Source: Branchiostoma floridae | Taxonomy: Eukaryota > Chordata > Leptocardii > Amphioxiformes > Branchiostomatidae | Length of the DNA: 64,000 bases | Direction: 5' to 3' | Assembly: GCF_000003815.2 (NCBI RefSeq) | Contig: NC_049990.1 | Span: 2,807,655 to 2,871,654 of the forward strand | Part shown: piece by piece, positions 22,097-34,714 of the stretch | Layout: every line of letters begins with the position of its first letter | Numbering within the stretch: the first letter of the stretch is position 1 | Position numbers and translations under genes: made by a program | Notes under the pieces: generated by a model | Database searches by the model: none | What the model saw: the letters and a program-made list of their open reading frames with translations, nothing else | What the model was told of the DNA's origin: nothing

Positions 22097-22122
22097 ATAT
22101 ATATATATATATATATATATAA
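22097..22122. repeat. (TA)n microsatellite
   Basis: Short TA run in gene B intron 1. Confidence 0.85.
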
Positions 22123-22239
22123 CCTACAAATTTTGTTTATATATTGTTCTTTGGTTTCATGTTTTGTTACTCTACTAACAGTTACGTACACATTGTTTTC
22201 GACATTGTTCCTCAGTTTCTGTTCTTCTCTAAATCAACA

Positions 22240-25200
22240 ATGGGACCCTTCATCCTGTTCTTCATCGCCATGGTGGCCGCCTCTCCAGTCAAAAGGTGAG
22301 TACTTCTTTAAACAGTAAACATGGTACAATGGTTAGTGTTTTAGTACTGACATGCCACCGAAAATATGCCCTTTGAAAAAATTATGCTGTACATGGCTTT
22401 CCTCTCTCCACCCAGGTGTGTAGTTCCAATTGAATCTCATGGCACTAGTACTGCAGGTAAAGGTACTAATGTTCACAAACGCGGTCCCAAAAATTTAGTG
22501 TTTCCACATAAATGCATCGATAGTTAATGTGGTATGTACAATGTGGTACCCAACATATTACATTTTTTAATTTTAATTTTAATTTTAATTTTAATTTTAA
22601 TTTTAATTTTAATTTTAATTTTAATTTTAATTTTAATTTTAATTTTAATTTTAATTTTAATTTTAATTTTAATTTTAATTTTAATTTTAATTTTAATTTT
22701 AATTTTAATTTTAATTTTAATTTTAATTTTAATCATCCCATGTAGCTGTTGTGTAAAAAGAACGATTCTCATATTGAATAAACTTATGAGATTACTTCGA
22801 AAAACTTGCCATATGTTACAAACAGGCAAGAAGATCTGTTCGGACTGTTGGACCTAGACGGGGACGGCCGACTGTCCAGGAACGAGGTTCTGTCCAGCAT
22901 TATTATCGACCAGGCCCTCCTTGCTCTGGACAGCGACGGTATTCAAGCTATCTGAATTTTGTTTACATACAAAGCTAATCTCTGTCTCTGTCTCTCTCTC
23001 TCATTCCTCAATCCTACAGTTTTTGAAAAATGGAAAAGAATCTATGTATTTTTGGTCTATTATGTGATTTTCTCCGTGCCCTCCTCGCTTTGTAGCACGG
23101 TTTGTGTGTGTTTGTGTTTGTGCGTGTGCGTGCGTTCCCGATTAGAACACCGACTAGTTTTGCCTTGTGTTGTGTGACTTTTCCAAGGATCAGAGCTCGA
23201 ATGAGCATAAGCACAACGTGATCTGACTTTTATAGGCCAGATGGAGAGTGTTCCAGATTGCTTAACCAATCACAGTTACGGAAATATCGAATTAATGCAA
23301 ATCTTACCATGAATTGTGATTTGAATTTTTTTCTCGCGTCCCTGCATGCAGGCGACGGTTTCATCACCGGCATCCAGATTTTCGAGCTGACCGGCAACCC
23401 GAACGACTTCCCGATGTTTGACGCCAACAATGACGGCAAGGTCAGCTACGACGAGATTCGTCAGGGCACCAACATGCTGCGCGTCTTCGACAGATTCGAC
23501 GCAGACGGTGAGTCCTATGATGTCAACGGTAACGTTTGGCTCACAAAAAGACATGGACACTGAAAGCTAGCTATTTTTATTTTGATACAGATAATATCAA
23601 GATTGGACCTGAATTGGGGCGGGGGGGGGGGGGGTCACTATTCAGCTACAGGTTAATACATGGCTCCTAAATGCATTATGGACATGGGTACTTATTACCT
23701 CCATGAAATGTCATGGAATAGAGGTTATATTTTCTGTTATGTGTCTCTGTCTGTGTAGATGATTACTCAAGAACGGCTGGATGGATTGGTTTCATACTTG
23801 TTGTGTTGGTGGGGTGTGATGAAAGCTCGAATCGATGAGATTTTGGGAGCCGTATCTGTCGTTATAATGTATGTAATAATATCAGAAATCACCCCTATAT
23901 TTGAGATATATTGGTACAGGCATCGTGCTTTATGTGTTTGTTAATGGGCTTAGCTCCAAGCAGATGGTGAAGTGACAGCTGTTTGGGGAACCCCGAGTTT
24001 TTTTAATATGATAATTAGTTTTATTTATGTCTGCTTAGGATATCATGGAGATGTGAAGCGTAAGTATGATTGTAAGAAGTTGAGGTACATTTAACGATAA
24101 TGCTTAACAGGTATGGATGTCTCACATACTGTACTGCTGATTTGAGTGACATGGTGATTAAAATGCCATTAGGTCCTCTCATCTGGGTTGGGTGTCAGAA
24201 GTTTTATGGGCGATACAGATGTTCTGATTTTGTTACGATAAGGGACAGTTGTTAGTTGTCTCTTTCGTAGCCAATGGTACTTGTTTTTTAGCAGACGGGG
24301 TTGGCGCCAAGTAATCATCTTACAGTTGGTGTAGGGCTGTCAGAGGAAAGTGTGCATCTCGTTTTTGTACCGTGTGAACAGCTGACGCTATGACATATTG
24401 GTGGAAAATCAAATCACCATCTGACTAAAGTTGGCCACATTCCTTCTTCTTTCTGAGTTTCCCAACTTCCTCCCACCACACAGCTCTGAGGCACATAGTC
24501 GAACCTCAATAATGCTGACAACCTTAGACATTTTAAATGCCAAACATCAAGCTTAAGGAACACCACGCTACCGTCGACCTCTTAAACGCACATTACACAA
24601 TTAAGTGTCACATTTTGATAATTACTAATCAGATGGACATCCTCTGTGTCATTAAATAAATACACCACTACTTTCCCATAACATTTATATTATATAACCA
24701 TTACTCTCAAATACAACCGACTATAAACATACATACCATCCACAAAAAAGCAATAAATATTTCATGGAGGTATGAGGTCCCCGAACTCTAGTTTGTTCTA
24801 TAATCTATCAACTTATTTCATTTGATAATTTTGTTTAGGTTTTGATCATGTACAGTATAAACCAAATTCATATTATCCAGTTTCTTGGGGAGGCCCACGA
24901 GAAGCCACATATGTTCCTGACTTCGGCTGGGGAGGTAAAAGGCGGTGGATAGGGATTGGCTCCACATTCCAATTCTGGGCCATAGACACAGTGGATAACA
25001 GCCCACTGCCCCTAGTATACGGCCAGCCGGAAAAGGCTATGGGACTTCAGTGAATAGTTTCATCAGGCTGGTACGTCACTGAATAAAGAAATTCTTTTTA
25101 CACAATCATTGCTTTATTCTCACCAACGTTTCGGCGACACCTGTCCTGCGGTACGATGTGAACCAGTCAGAATTGTCCTGAAGAAGGCGACGGACGGTCG

Positions 25201-28200
25201 CCGAAACGTTGGTGAGAATAAAGCAACAGTTGTGTAAAAAAATCTCTTTATTCAGGCTATAGGTTTAACTTTACCTATTTACTAAAGTTTTGCTTCCTCC
25301 CTCCTTCCCCCGTAGATAACGGCTTCCTTGAAGGCCCCGAGGCGGCCGTGATAGTGTTCATCTACTCGCAGATCGTGAATGCCGGACTGGCATTTCTGAG
25401 CAGGGACCAGATGGACACCAACGGGGACCAGGTTTGTTTATTTGTTTGTTTGTTTTAGAACCACCTCTATGCGTAACACACCAGTTTTGAACAGCACGTG
25501 TTGGTAGTCCTGTGAAGGCAGCTGTAAGCGTGCTCATCATGTGGCTCCTGAGGCGTCCATGCACACGCCTTACGCTAGGCGCACAACCCGCCGTACGTGC
25601 AACTTGTCCGTACGTTTTTTGGGAGGCCACGTCCGCCACGTATTTCTGAAAACGTGGGGAACGACTGGCAAGAGCAGGTGGGGAGTACGTCAACGCACGT
25701 CACTAGCACAGTTGCGCAAGGTGTAAGTACGTTGTCTGCACGCCACGTCTAGCTGCGAGCGGTTGCGTTCATCGTACGTCGCGCAAGTGGTAGGTGAGTT
25801 GCACTTGATTACAACGTACGGTCTCTGTGCGGTTGCCACGTTTGCATTGCGTCGGCACTCACATGTGAACGCGTACGGCGGGCTGTGCCCCTAACCTTAC
25901 CTGAGCGTTGTCAGGATTTCTGTTGCAGAGTAAATATATAGTAAGTACAAGATTTCTACATTAACCACAATCTGCGTAATACAGGACTGTAAAGCTAAGG
26001 GCACAAACCTACGTACGTGCAATTTGTCTGTACGTCTTTTTTACACCAAGTAATTCTGAAAACATGGGAAACGACTGGCAAGAGCAGGGAGGGAGTACGT
26101 CAACACGGCAACACAAATTTTTGCCTGCACGTAAAGTTGTACGACGTGTCTGCGTGCTCCAAAATCCGTCGGATTCCCTACGAGTTCGTACGGAGGCGGT
26201 ACTTACCACTGACGGATCCCAAAAGAATGACCACGTTTTGGCACGCAAACAGCACGTATTTGCACGTACGGCGAGTTGTGTCCTTAGCTTTAAGCTGGTC
26301 CACTCACACCGGAATGGACTTCTACTCTTTTTGATAAGTGTAGTGGGATCTTGGGGTTTGGATCTCCTGAAACACGGCCACAGGGCGTTCGGCTTTACTT
26401 CCCTTCCAATCGCACAACATTACGGTTTTGTTTGTTTGTTGGAACTTTCTTTATTCATGAAATCTCAAAGCTTTTCATTGAGGTCATGAGGGAAGAAGCA
26501 AGGGTCAGACAACGTACAACAGAGACACATCATTTAAAGTCCTCATGAGTCTAATAAGTCTATATAGACAATTTTGTACATATATGGTACAAAATAAACA
26601 ATAGTGGTATCTGCTACATAATTCCGTGAGTCCGTTCATTTTGGTCGTTCTAGATACTTTAAAGTCTCTTAAAGGAAGTCACACTCTCATAGGAATTCAA
26701 ACCTATGACTATAAGCCATCTGTATATCTAATGACCTCTGACCTCCACAATATCCAATATATGATATTATGTACATGTATGATACAATATGATAATAATG
26801 TTTTTGGTTATGTTAATTGAATGAGGATGATGATGAATTGATTCATTTACGTTATGAGTAATTTGATGTATTGTATAATATGATATGGTTAAGAATGTTA
26901 ATGATTGATTTATGCTAGTTGTCTGATCAACATTATCTGTATAAATTGTTGTTATATATTTTATTCGAGAGGACTCCAGGAAGAATAGTTCAATGTAACT
27001 AATGGAGATTCCTAATAAACAAACAAACAAACAAACCCAGAATCCATAAAATCAACAACCCTAACCACAAAACCATTTTGCCGCAGATTCTGTCCAGAGA
27101 CGAGGTGCTGAACGCCCTGACCCTGACCCAGGTCCTCGTGGCGGCCGACGACGACAGTAAGATTAACATTATTGAATGAAAGACCTTTATTGTACATTCA
27201 TGCCTCGACTGGCTAGGTACAGATCGCCAATAACAGACATAACAGACATATGCAGAGACAGCAAGATACAATTGTACTAATTGAAGGTACTAGGCTAACA
27301 GAATGGTCGACATCTTCTCGCTTCTTTGTACAGGTGTAGATATAGGAACAGATAGTTATTGAACTGGTTTAACTGTAACATCATCCAACAAAAAAATTGG
27401 ACTCACCCACATTCTTGACCGAACAAAACCCGTCTTTGTCAAGGAATGAACAAACCACTGCTGCCATGACGTCGCGTTATGCAGATAGAACACATGACTT
27501 GATTGTTGACCGGTGATGCCCAGTCGAAAATTCGTATGAGTCAAATTTTGGTGCTTGATATAACAGTTAACCCTATTCAGACCGGGGGGGGGGGGGCTTT
27601 TGAGGCCCGCGCTAACTTCGATGTCCTATAACGCCAGAACGGCTTACGCTAGAGCCACCAAATTTAGTGAGTTTTCCTAAAATATTGTTGGCAACAATTC
27701 TACGAAGTTTGACAAATTTTCCATTTTTTCTTGTTGCCATGGCAACCGTTTGTTGACAGGCAGTTTTGCCAAAAATCACTATTTTTGGTTCTAACAATGT
27801 ATTTTTCAAATTTATTTGCTATATTACTGTGATTTTCTTACATAAATAAAATCTTATATTATTCAGCATATCTTTCATAATTATACATGCATAAATTATG
27901 CTAATTTGATGACGTCATCAGCCCAAAATCCAAGATGGCGGATGGAATGGCCAGATCAAGAAAAACAAGCTAATTATCCCTTAAAATTTGCAACTACCTG
28001 GTATTTTTTCATCAAAAACCATCAAACTGAATGAATTTAGTCTATTTCCATTGCCCTTTGTGATTATTTGTTGCAAAAAAAGTATTTTCAAAAATTCAAG
28101 GTGGTGGATATAATATGGCGGAGCCCAACTCGTATCTTAGATGTGCATGACGTCATTTTATGACGTCATATTGACGTCTTTGATGTTGCTATTGGCAACG

Positions 28201-29619
28201 CAAGTCGTAGTAAACATTATTATTCTGTTATCTGCACTTGTTGTTACATTTCTGCAGCATAACGTGAAGTTTTCTGAGAATACCCATTTTTCATGGGTTT
28301 GGCCAATGTAATCAAATTGATGACGTCATAATTACGTCATCTTACGTTGCCGTAACGTCAAANNNNNNNNNNNNNNNNNNNNNNNNNNNNNNNNNNNNNN
28401 NNNNNNNNNNNNNNNNNNNNNNNNNNNNNNNNNNNNNNNNNNNNNNNNNNNNNNNNNNNNNNTCAAAAGCCCCCCCCCCCCCGGTGCCGGGATGACCAAA
28501 AAAGCCCGGTCTGAATAGGGTTAAAGTAGCTCAAGAATGACCTCCACCAACCCAGATGAACTTAAAAGTTAAGTAAGAAAATATGTTGAAAAAAATTCGA
28601 ATTTTCGGTGGCAGATCCGTCGACCTTCGTCAGGAGTAATGATTCAATTACTCTGATCACGTGACCTAATGACACGTAACTCGAGTAATAAAGAATCGTA
28701 GATGCCTGGCAAGCGGTATCGCCCCCGTCGGATTTACTGCCCTCCCAATCGCACTGAACAGAGACGGGGGCCGATACAGCTTGCCAGGCATCTACGATTC
28801 TTTACTCTAGGTCACGTGATTAGCGTAATTGAATCACCACTCCTGGCGAAGGTCGACGGACAGATGTCCGATTCGAGGTGAGCAATTTCTTGTGTTGCAT
28901 GGCAGTTCAAAGCTTCAATACGAATCTTTATGTCATACCTGTGACGCGAAAACGTTCGATACGGGTGTTCCGGACTGGGTCGAACGCTTCCGTATCGCAC
29001 AGGTTCGAAAGGCGTATCACACAGGCTTTCTCCGAGTAAATCGAACCATTTCGAGCGGGCCGAATACGGCTCGGTTGGCAATTCGAATACCTGATTCGGA
29101 CGTTGGAACATTGCTGTTGCAAAGCTTTTGGTTCGAGGGCACCAAATATGTTCAACTTCTGGCACATTTCGCATCAAAACATGGGTTTTCTCAGGTGGGT
29201 ATGACATAAATAAAATACAACACGGTGTATTCCGCATCACCCTCGGTCTCAGCCCTCCCGCGGGTCGGATCACCCTCCGGCCTTAGGCCTTCGGGCAATA
29301 CGACCCCCGGTCGGGCTGATACCTTGGGTGATACGGAATACACCGTGTTGTATTCTATATGTATCATCTTTGTAACGCAGACGACGGCGCCTTCACCCAG
29401 CAGCAGATCGAGAACGTCTTTGGCGCTCAGAACTTCCAGATCCTCGATGACAACATGGACGGTGTGGTCAGCTTCGGCGAGTTCCGCAAGGTCTTTGACC
29501 TAGGAGACGTGTTTGACTTCTTTGACAGTGACGGTAATATCATCTAGCTACTGATAGAGTCGACAATGTAGGCTGATATCAATTAGGACTTTACCATGGT
29601 CAATATTGACCGAAGAAGG

Positions 29620-29688
<69 letters not shown>

Positions 29689-31736
29689 AGATAAAGTTTG
29701 TTAAAATGTAAGGTAGAGAGAGAAAATGATTATCTAGTTATTACTAGTGTCACTTGTTTCTCCATACGGTGTATAGTTTGGCACTCATCTTTGTTCCTAT
29801 AGTCCTTGGGCCACACACATCTGTGAAAGTAGAGGGCTAACCCACTGGTGAATGTTCTACACCCAACCATATCGGTAGCCTGATTATATCTCGCTTATAG
29901 CATCCCGCCCAACATCCACCGGCCTCCTAGAAGGGGCCAGGTACAGCCCCGAACAGCAGAGTTTGTGTTACACAGACTAGCTGATCGGATGCTAAGTAGG
30001 GAAGCAATACGTACCATTTTTTAACTGTCCGGTACAACTCAGCCTTTAAGCCCCCTTTACAAATCAAGAATTTAGCTAGGCCGAGTTGTCAGCGAGCTCT
30101 AAATAACGAGGAGGCATGACCCTGATGCCTACGAACAAATGGCAGAGTTATTTTGTCGGCATCAGGGTCATACCTCCTCGTAATTTAGAGCTCGCTGACA
30201 ACTTGGCCGAGCTAAATTCTTGATTTGTAAAGGGGGCTTTACCACACTTTTCACCGTTCTTAATCCATCGTTTCTCGCGACCGCCCAACAGCCGACGGCG
30301 TCTTGACAGGCGTGGAGCAGAACTCAATCATCGGCGTGTACAACCTGATCTTGAACTTGCGAGACGCCATCCCAGCTGACCCTCTCCTTGACACCAACAG
30401 CGACGGGCAACTGTCCAAGGACGAAGTGGTCAACGCCATGACTTTCGACCAGATCATGGTGGCGAACGATGCAGATGGTAAACAGATTATGATTCTTGAT
30501 AAAAATTTAAACAACGTACACACAACTAAAGTTCAATTAGCTTGGGGAAGCTTTCGAGACGAACCTTGTCAACCCAAAAATCTTATCTAGCAGTTTCTCT
30601 GTCAGGTGATGGTTGATGGACATTGTCACGTGACAAGACACAGTCATACACAGGTCTCAGATAGTGATAGATTATGATTCTAATTTTTTTATACATAGAT
30701 TGTGAATGCCTTAACGCTACCACTATTTCATTAGGCAAACAGGTACATACTTCTAATACTATCACTGTATGAACTTTATTGTACGACATTTGCACATAAT
30801 ACAATGTATGGCAACGACTATTGCACTACTACTACTCCTACTACTACTACTACTACGACTACTACTACTACTACTACTACGACTGCGACAACACCGTACC
30901 CTGTATACTGTGCATAGCGTCTGTCACTCCCCTTGTCATAATAGCTCCACTGTTTACTTGAGTTAAACTTCACTGCACTTTTTCCTCACCAGGCGACGGA
31001 CAGTTCACGGAGCTTGAGGTCCTGTCGTTTTTCGACCGTGTCTACTTCAGGAGAATGGACGTCAATGGAGACGGCTTCGTCACCTTCGACGAAATGCGCG
31101 CCGTCATCGACGTCGGCTCTTACTTCGACTACCTCGATGCTGACGGTACCGTTTCTATGTTTAGTGCAGTAGAAGCCAATTAATTGCACAACGGATTAAC
31201 GCACAATTCTGTTCACTGCACGGAATCCCCAATTCCTAAAACGGTGCGGTCCAGCTAGATAGCTTCGCACTATTGCATCATCCGGGTAATTGCACGAAAT
31301 TGACTGGCAAATAGGCCGTGCAATTAAGCGGCTTTTACTGGAAAGGAAATCCTATTGCTTATGGAGACGCCTCGGGGACGAAGCCGTCAGTATGGCACTG
31401 CGATTACGTTACCAAATATTCTAAAAATTCAATTGATGCATTAAAAAGAGAATTTATTTGGTAAAACTTTGAGGGACTGGTCTTTTACATATAGAAGGGA
31501 GAAACTCTAATCTTGGGGCATGTGACAGTTGTTACAGTAACACTCCATCATATATTCACTGCAGCTTTTCAGTATCTTCACGTATTTTGATTCATCATTA
31601 GCTTACCTGTTTCTTCTCACATTTTATCGTCAAAACAGGCAACGGTTTCCTGGATGGTCTGGAACAGTTTAACGTGGTCGCGCTGTACTACAACGTTTTG
31701 GCCTACCAGCAGGCTAACGGCGTCAACACCAAATAG
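22240..31736 (+). CDS. Secreted twelve-EF-hand protein, gene B
   Basis: 366 residues from nine coding exons with lengths identical to gene A: 22240-22295, 22826-22938, 23352-23507, 25316-25431, 27087-27156, 29381-29533, 30292-30477, 30993-31145, 31639-31736. Non-coding exons lie at about 21124-21168 and 33105-33195. Same signal peptide as A (MGPFILFFIAMVAASPVKR then Gln), twelve EF loops, and the same ending GVNTK. Loops 4 and 8 read DADDNG and DSDADG, so the glycine at the intron-split codon is replaced by Asp or Ala. The gene is longer than A because its introns took in later elements, such as the TTAA element 27571-28520 and the TIR element near 31789-32127. Role as for gene A. Exon-length identity, a shared promoter and shared old intron repeats show a tandem duplication of about 9.5 kb. 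Confidence 0.9.
22562..22734. repeat. (TTTTAA)n hexanucleotide array
   Basis: About 28 almost perfect TTTTAA units in an intron of gene B. Frames through it (Asn-Phe or Leu-Ile-Leu repeats) are artefacts. Confidence 0.95.
23697..24772. mobile_element. TIR element of about 1.1 kb in gene B intron
   Basis: Ends ACCTCCATGAAAT and ATTTCATGGAGGTA are inverted and the interior shows no coding frame. It is absent from the equivalent intron of gene A. Superfamily not assigned. Confidence 0.6.
25178..25210 (+). ncRNA. Hammerhead-ribozyme-like motif
   Basis: CTGAAGA, hairpin GGCGAC-GGAC-GGTCGCC, then GAAACGTT: the hammerhead core with a stem II that pairs fully. An inverted partial copy (CTTTATTCTCACCAACGTTTC) precedes it at 25111. 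Activity is not shown. Confidence 0.5.
25555..26300. mobile_element. ACGTACGG-rich TIR elements (two)
   Basis: A copy at about 25990-26290 has ends AAAGCTAAGGGCACAA and TTGTGTCCTTAGCTTT. A related degraded copy lies at 25570-25890. A further copy is at 31789-32127 in the last intron of this gene. Confidence 0.65.
26473..26690. repeat. Dispersed repeat fragment, second copy of 133-345
   Basis: ATTGAGGTCATGAGGGAAGA and ATAGACAATTTTGTACATAT match the repeat at the left edge of the window. Confidence 0.6.
27175..27360 (-). mobile_element. LINE 3' end (inverted) in gene B intron
   Basis: Reverse complement of the 3' end at 40975-41268: GAAAGACCTTTATTGTACAT, CATGCCTCGACTGGCTAGG, GTCGACATCTTCT. 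No RT domain included. Confidence 0.65.
27571..28520. mobile_element. TTAA-flanked TIR element (piggyBac-like pattern)
   Basis: Ends CCCTATTCAGACCGGGG and CCCGGTCTGAATAGGG lie between TTAA (27567-27570) and TTAA (28521-28524). Gene A has the empty site with a single TTAA at the same intron position (CAGTTAAACTACCTC near 16294). Interior includes an assembly gap. A diverged copy lies at about 39300-39812. No transposase seen. Confidence 0.8.
28363..28462. other. Assembly gap, 100 N
   Basis: Placeholder-length run of N inside the TTAA-flanked element. Confidence 0.99.
28618..28858. repeat. Foldback repeat in gene B intron
   Basis: Arms CGACCTTCGTCAGGAGT ... GCCTGGCAAGC and the inverse GCTTGCCAGGC ... 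ACTCCTGGCGAAGGTCG. Confidence 0.7.
28927..29356. mobile_element. Composite TIR element just upstream of gene B exon 7
   Basis: An outer unit with ends TTTATGTCATACC and GGGTATGACATAAA (28927-29210) abuts a second palindromic unit with ends AATACAACACGGTGTATT (29214-29356). The same arrangement recurs at 59567-59955, and part of it at 37795-37960. It ends 25 bases before the exon 7 boundary. Confidence 0.7.
29622..29684. repeat. (AT)n microsatellite
   Basis: About 30 AT units in an intron of gene B. Confidence 0.95.
30048..30239. mobile_element. Foldback MITE, AAGCCCC ends
   Basis: Arms AAGCCCCCTTTACAAATC ... and its inverse pair over about 85 bases. A sister copy is at 59974-60165. Confidence 0.85.
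31167..31340. mobile_element. pogo/Tigger-like MITE
   Basis: CAGTAGAAGCCAATTAATTG at the left, GCAATTAAGCGGCTTTTACTG at the right; it lies 22 bases after exon 9 of gene B. Confidence 0.7.
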
Positions 31737-31788
31737 ATCGGGCTGGTGCGGGATGCAGGTGAGTTTCTATTCTCGTGATAAATGCTTA

Positions 31789-32127
31789 AAGCTAAGGGCA
31801 CAACTCGCCGTACGTGTAAATACGTGCTGTCTACGTGCCTAAACGGGGGCAATCTTTTGGGATCCTTAATTGGTAAGTACCGCCTCCTACGAACTCGTAG
31901 AGAATCCGATGGATTTTGGAGCACGCATACACACCGTAGAACTTTACGTGTAGGCCAGACTTTGGGTGCCATCGGGCTGCGGATTCGCCCCCCGTACGTG
32001 CCAGTACGGCAACGCGTCTGTCCTGTACAGCCTGAACGTTTTCAGAAATACGTGGCGGACGTGGCCTCCCCCCTCCAAAAAAACGTACGGACAAATTGCA
32101 CGAACGGCGGGTTGTGCCCTTAGCTTA
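31789..32127. mobile_element. ACGTACGG-rich TIR element in last intron of gene B
   Basis: Ends AAGCTAAGGGCACAACTCGC and GGTTGTGCCCTTAGCTT are inverted. Gene A lacks it at the same intron position. Confidence 0.75.
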
Positions 32128-32828
32128 ATGTGCCCTTGCGTCAAGCTTGCGTCACTGCGGGGTCAGAACGATACTCAATGGATTTCAGAGATAAAGAACA
32201 CATTTTCTTACTTTTTCTGTATTTTGTCATCTTTTGAGCCACGTTTTTACGTATTATGCAATATCCAAATTATTAAAAAAATCGGAGAAAATAACAAAAC
32301 AGTGACACAGTGAATGAACCCCACGGTGACGCAAGCGCAGTGTGAGAGGGCATATTTAGCGATACATTTGCTCTCTTGTTTTTGTTATCAATCATCATGT
32401 TTTAGTTTCAAAATCACTACCCATTGCTTATAATAATTTTACAGTTTCTTTATTTGCAAATCCATGCCCGTAGTCTAATTGCAGTGGTAAAGACAGCACT
32501 ATTCTGTCTATTCTATAATAACTTGATATGATAGATATTGCATTCAAAACAATCAGCACAGCTCCGTCCAACTCATTAGTACCAATGTGATTGTTGATTG
32601 TTGACATTTTCCAATTGTTACTATTTTCTAATTCATCTTATATTTTCTACATCTTGTATATAGCTTAGTTTGACTTTGACTTTATTTAGGTAATGTTTAG
32701 TTAAGTTGAGGCTTCTCCCCTCCTCCAGCACTTTTATTTACTTTTCCATATTTTATTGGTATTGTTTTTTATATGTGCGAAATAAACAAAACAGTTGAAA
32801 AAGGATGTGACAACAGATTCATCAAATG

Positions 32829-33077
32829 CTCTGTTGACCCAATCCTCCATAGCAGGCTCTCTAGGGCCTTTTGTTGGCTCATGATACACCTTTGCTGTCC
32901 ATTTCTTTTTTTTTTACTGGGTCGCTGATCGCCGGCCGTCGCTGATTAAAGGCTACGGGGCCAGAAATCAGCGACGGCCGACAATCAGCGACCTGGTACA
33001 AAAAGAAATGGCCAGCAAAAGTATATAATGGGCCAACAAAGGCCCCAGAGAGCCTGCTATGCAGCCTATGTTGACCT
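32829..33077. repeat. Long palindrome in the 3'-UTR intron of gene B
   Basis: Counterpart of 19664-19911 in gene A: arms with AGCAGGCTCTCTAGGGCC and GGTCGCTGATCGCC. Confidence 0.75.
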
Positions 33078-33104
33078 AACGCTTGCATTTTTCTTCACCT
33101 ACAG

Positions 33105-33195
33105 TTGGACGGGCTTTGTACAGTGAACAACGAAGAAACCCGGAGACTCCTGCATAATTCAAGGACTCTCAATAAACTCTGATGAAAATCACAGT
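33105..33195 (+). terminator. Last non-coding exon and polyA signal of gene B
   Basis: Begins TTGGACGGGC after CACCTACAG; AATAAA at 33171. Aligned to gene A. Confidence 0.7.
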
Positions 33196-33199
33196 TTTT

Positions 33200-34230
33200 G
33201 TCTATTTGCTCAATCTTCTAGTTATACCGTATAAGGAGTGTTGACTTTACTTCTAGGGCAAACGCCAAAAGTCACGCACACATACACACATTATACATAT
33301 GTCACAGAGGAGATTTGAATCCGGGGGAATTCGGAATCCTCCTAGACTAGTCCTAGGGGAGATTGGAATTTTACAACAACAAAAAATTGGATTCTACAAG
33401 GAGATATTCAGATAAGGTAAAATTGTTTGGAAAAATAGTTAGTGACACAATATTCTCAACCATTTTTCCAGGTAGATACAAAATGTATGTTACATTGTTT
33501 GGCACTGTTTTTTTTGCGAAACGGGCAAAAATGTTCATTGTATTTATAATATCTATCTATTATCTATCTATATGTATATATAGAGATAGATAGATAGATA
33601 TAGATAGAAAGATAAATAGATACATACAGAGATACATACATACATACAAACATACATACAGGTAATTACGGTAAAAAACAATGAAACTTGATAAATATAC
33701 TGCACTCAGGGCTGCATAACACTACATTTATCCATAACTTTCCGATCCATGATGTATTATAATGGTCACACTGGGTGTAAACTCTCATGTGAGTGTAAAC
33801 TGTGCTGTATGATATTGGAACAAGTCGGCTCAAAAAGGTAAGGATTTAGATCATGACAACTTTTTCTTTAATTTGAAGAGGTCCAAGCTTCTCACTTTGG
33901 GGTCCTTCACTATCTGAAAAAAATAGCTGTGTTCTGTTACCATGAAAAGTTGGAAACTTTAACCACAAAATCACCCAGAATGTTAGAGGGTTTACTGATG
34001 ATCAAAAACTAAAACTAGAACCAGAATATGATTTTAGAACATGAGACCACTAGATTGCTCCTGTCATAATCCTCGTTCTTCCCACGTCCATTATTTTTCG
34101 AAGATTCTACTAGTTTTATTTAAGTATTATGTGTGACTTTCAAATATGATACGTGTGATTTTTTCTACCATAAAAGTGAAATTCCACACATGCAAAGACC
34201 AAGTAACTATGATTGAGATAAGAGACAAAA
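33200..34230. other. Spacer between convergent genes B and C
   Basis: No exon candidates. Contains an ATCT/ATAG tetranucleotide array at about 33550-33660. Confidence 0.55.
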
Positions 34231-34234
34231 GCTA

Positions 34235-34330
34235 CATCTCATTTCATCATGATTTATTGAGAGTCATTGAATGATGCAAGAATCTCCTATGTTCCTCGTT
34301 TTGCTTGCACTGCAAATGGAGACCGCCCAA
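34235..34330 (-). terminator. Last non-coding exon and polyA signal of gene C
   Basis: On the minus strand, CAACTACAG is followed by TTGGGCGGTC and the exon ends with AATAAA (34258-34253). Homologous to the last exons of A and B. Confidence 0.65.
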
Positions 34331-34714
34331 CTGTAGTTGAAAAAGAAATGAGAAAAAAAGCACTCGGTTAGAAAAAAAAAATGTCCTGAACTTGTTTGTC
34401 ACATCGTTTTCCATTGGAAATAGAGTTTTTGAAGGATGGAGCACTAATAATTGCGAATACTTTAAATTATTACTCTAAAGCTATTGACTTTCGACCCAAC
34501 AGCCGAATATCTGACAGATCATAGACCTTCCTGTAGCCTTCGTCAGCATGACTGATCTTCACCCACGTGACCCGGCGGACACGTGACAACGTACAGTAAT
34601 GGGTCGAATATGACCATAGGTTTACGTAGGTCTATGGTGACTAGACTTCTATCGTTACCCTCTAAACTATCTTCGTAAAGTATATCGTGTTTTTAGAATC
34701 GTCCGTTTGTACAT

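Noticed and set aside
22527-22857. Open frames of Asn-Phe, Leu-Ile or Lys-Ile repeats
   Set aside because: They are products of the TTTTAA array.
34480-34570. Further hammerhead candidate near a CTTCGTCAG sequence
   Set aside because: The minus strand has CTGACGA but no GAAA after a closing hairpin at the right distance.
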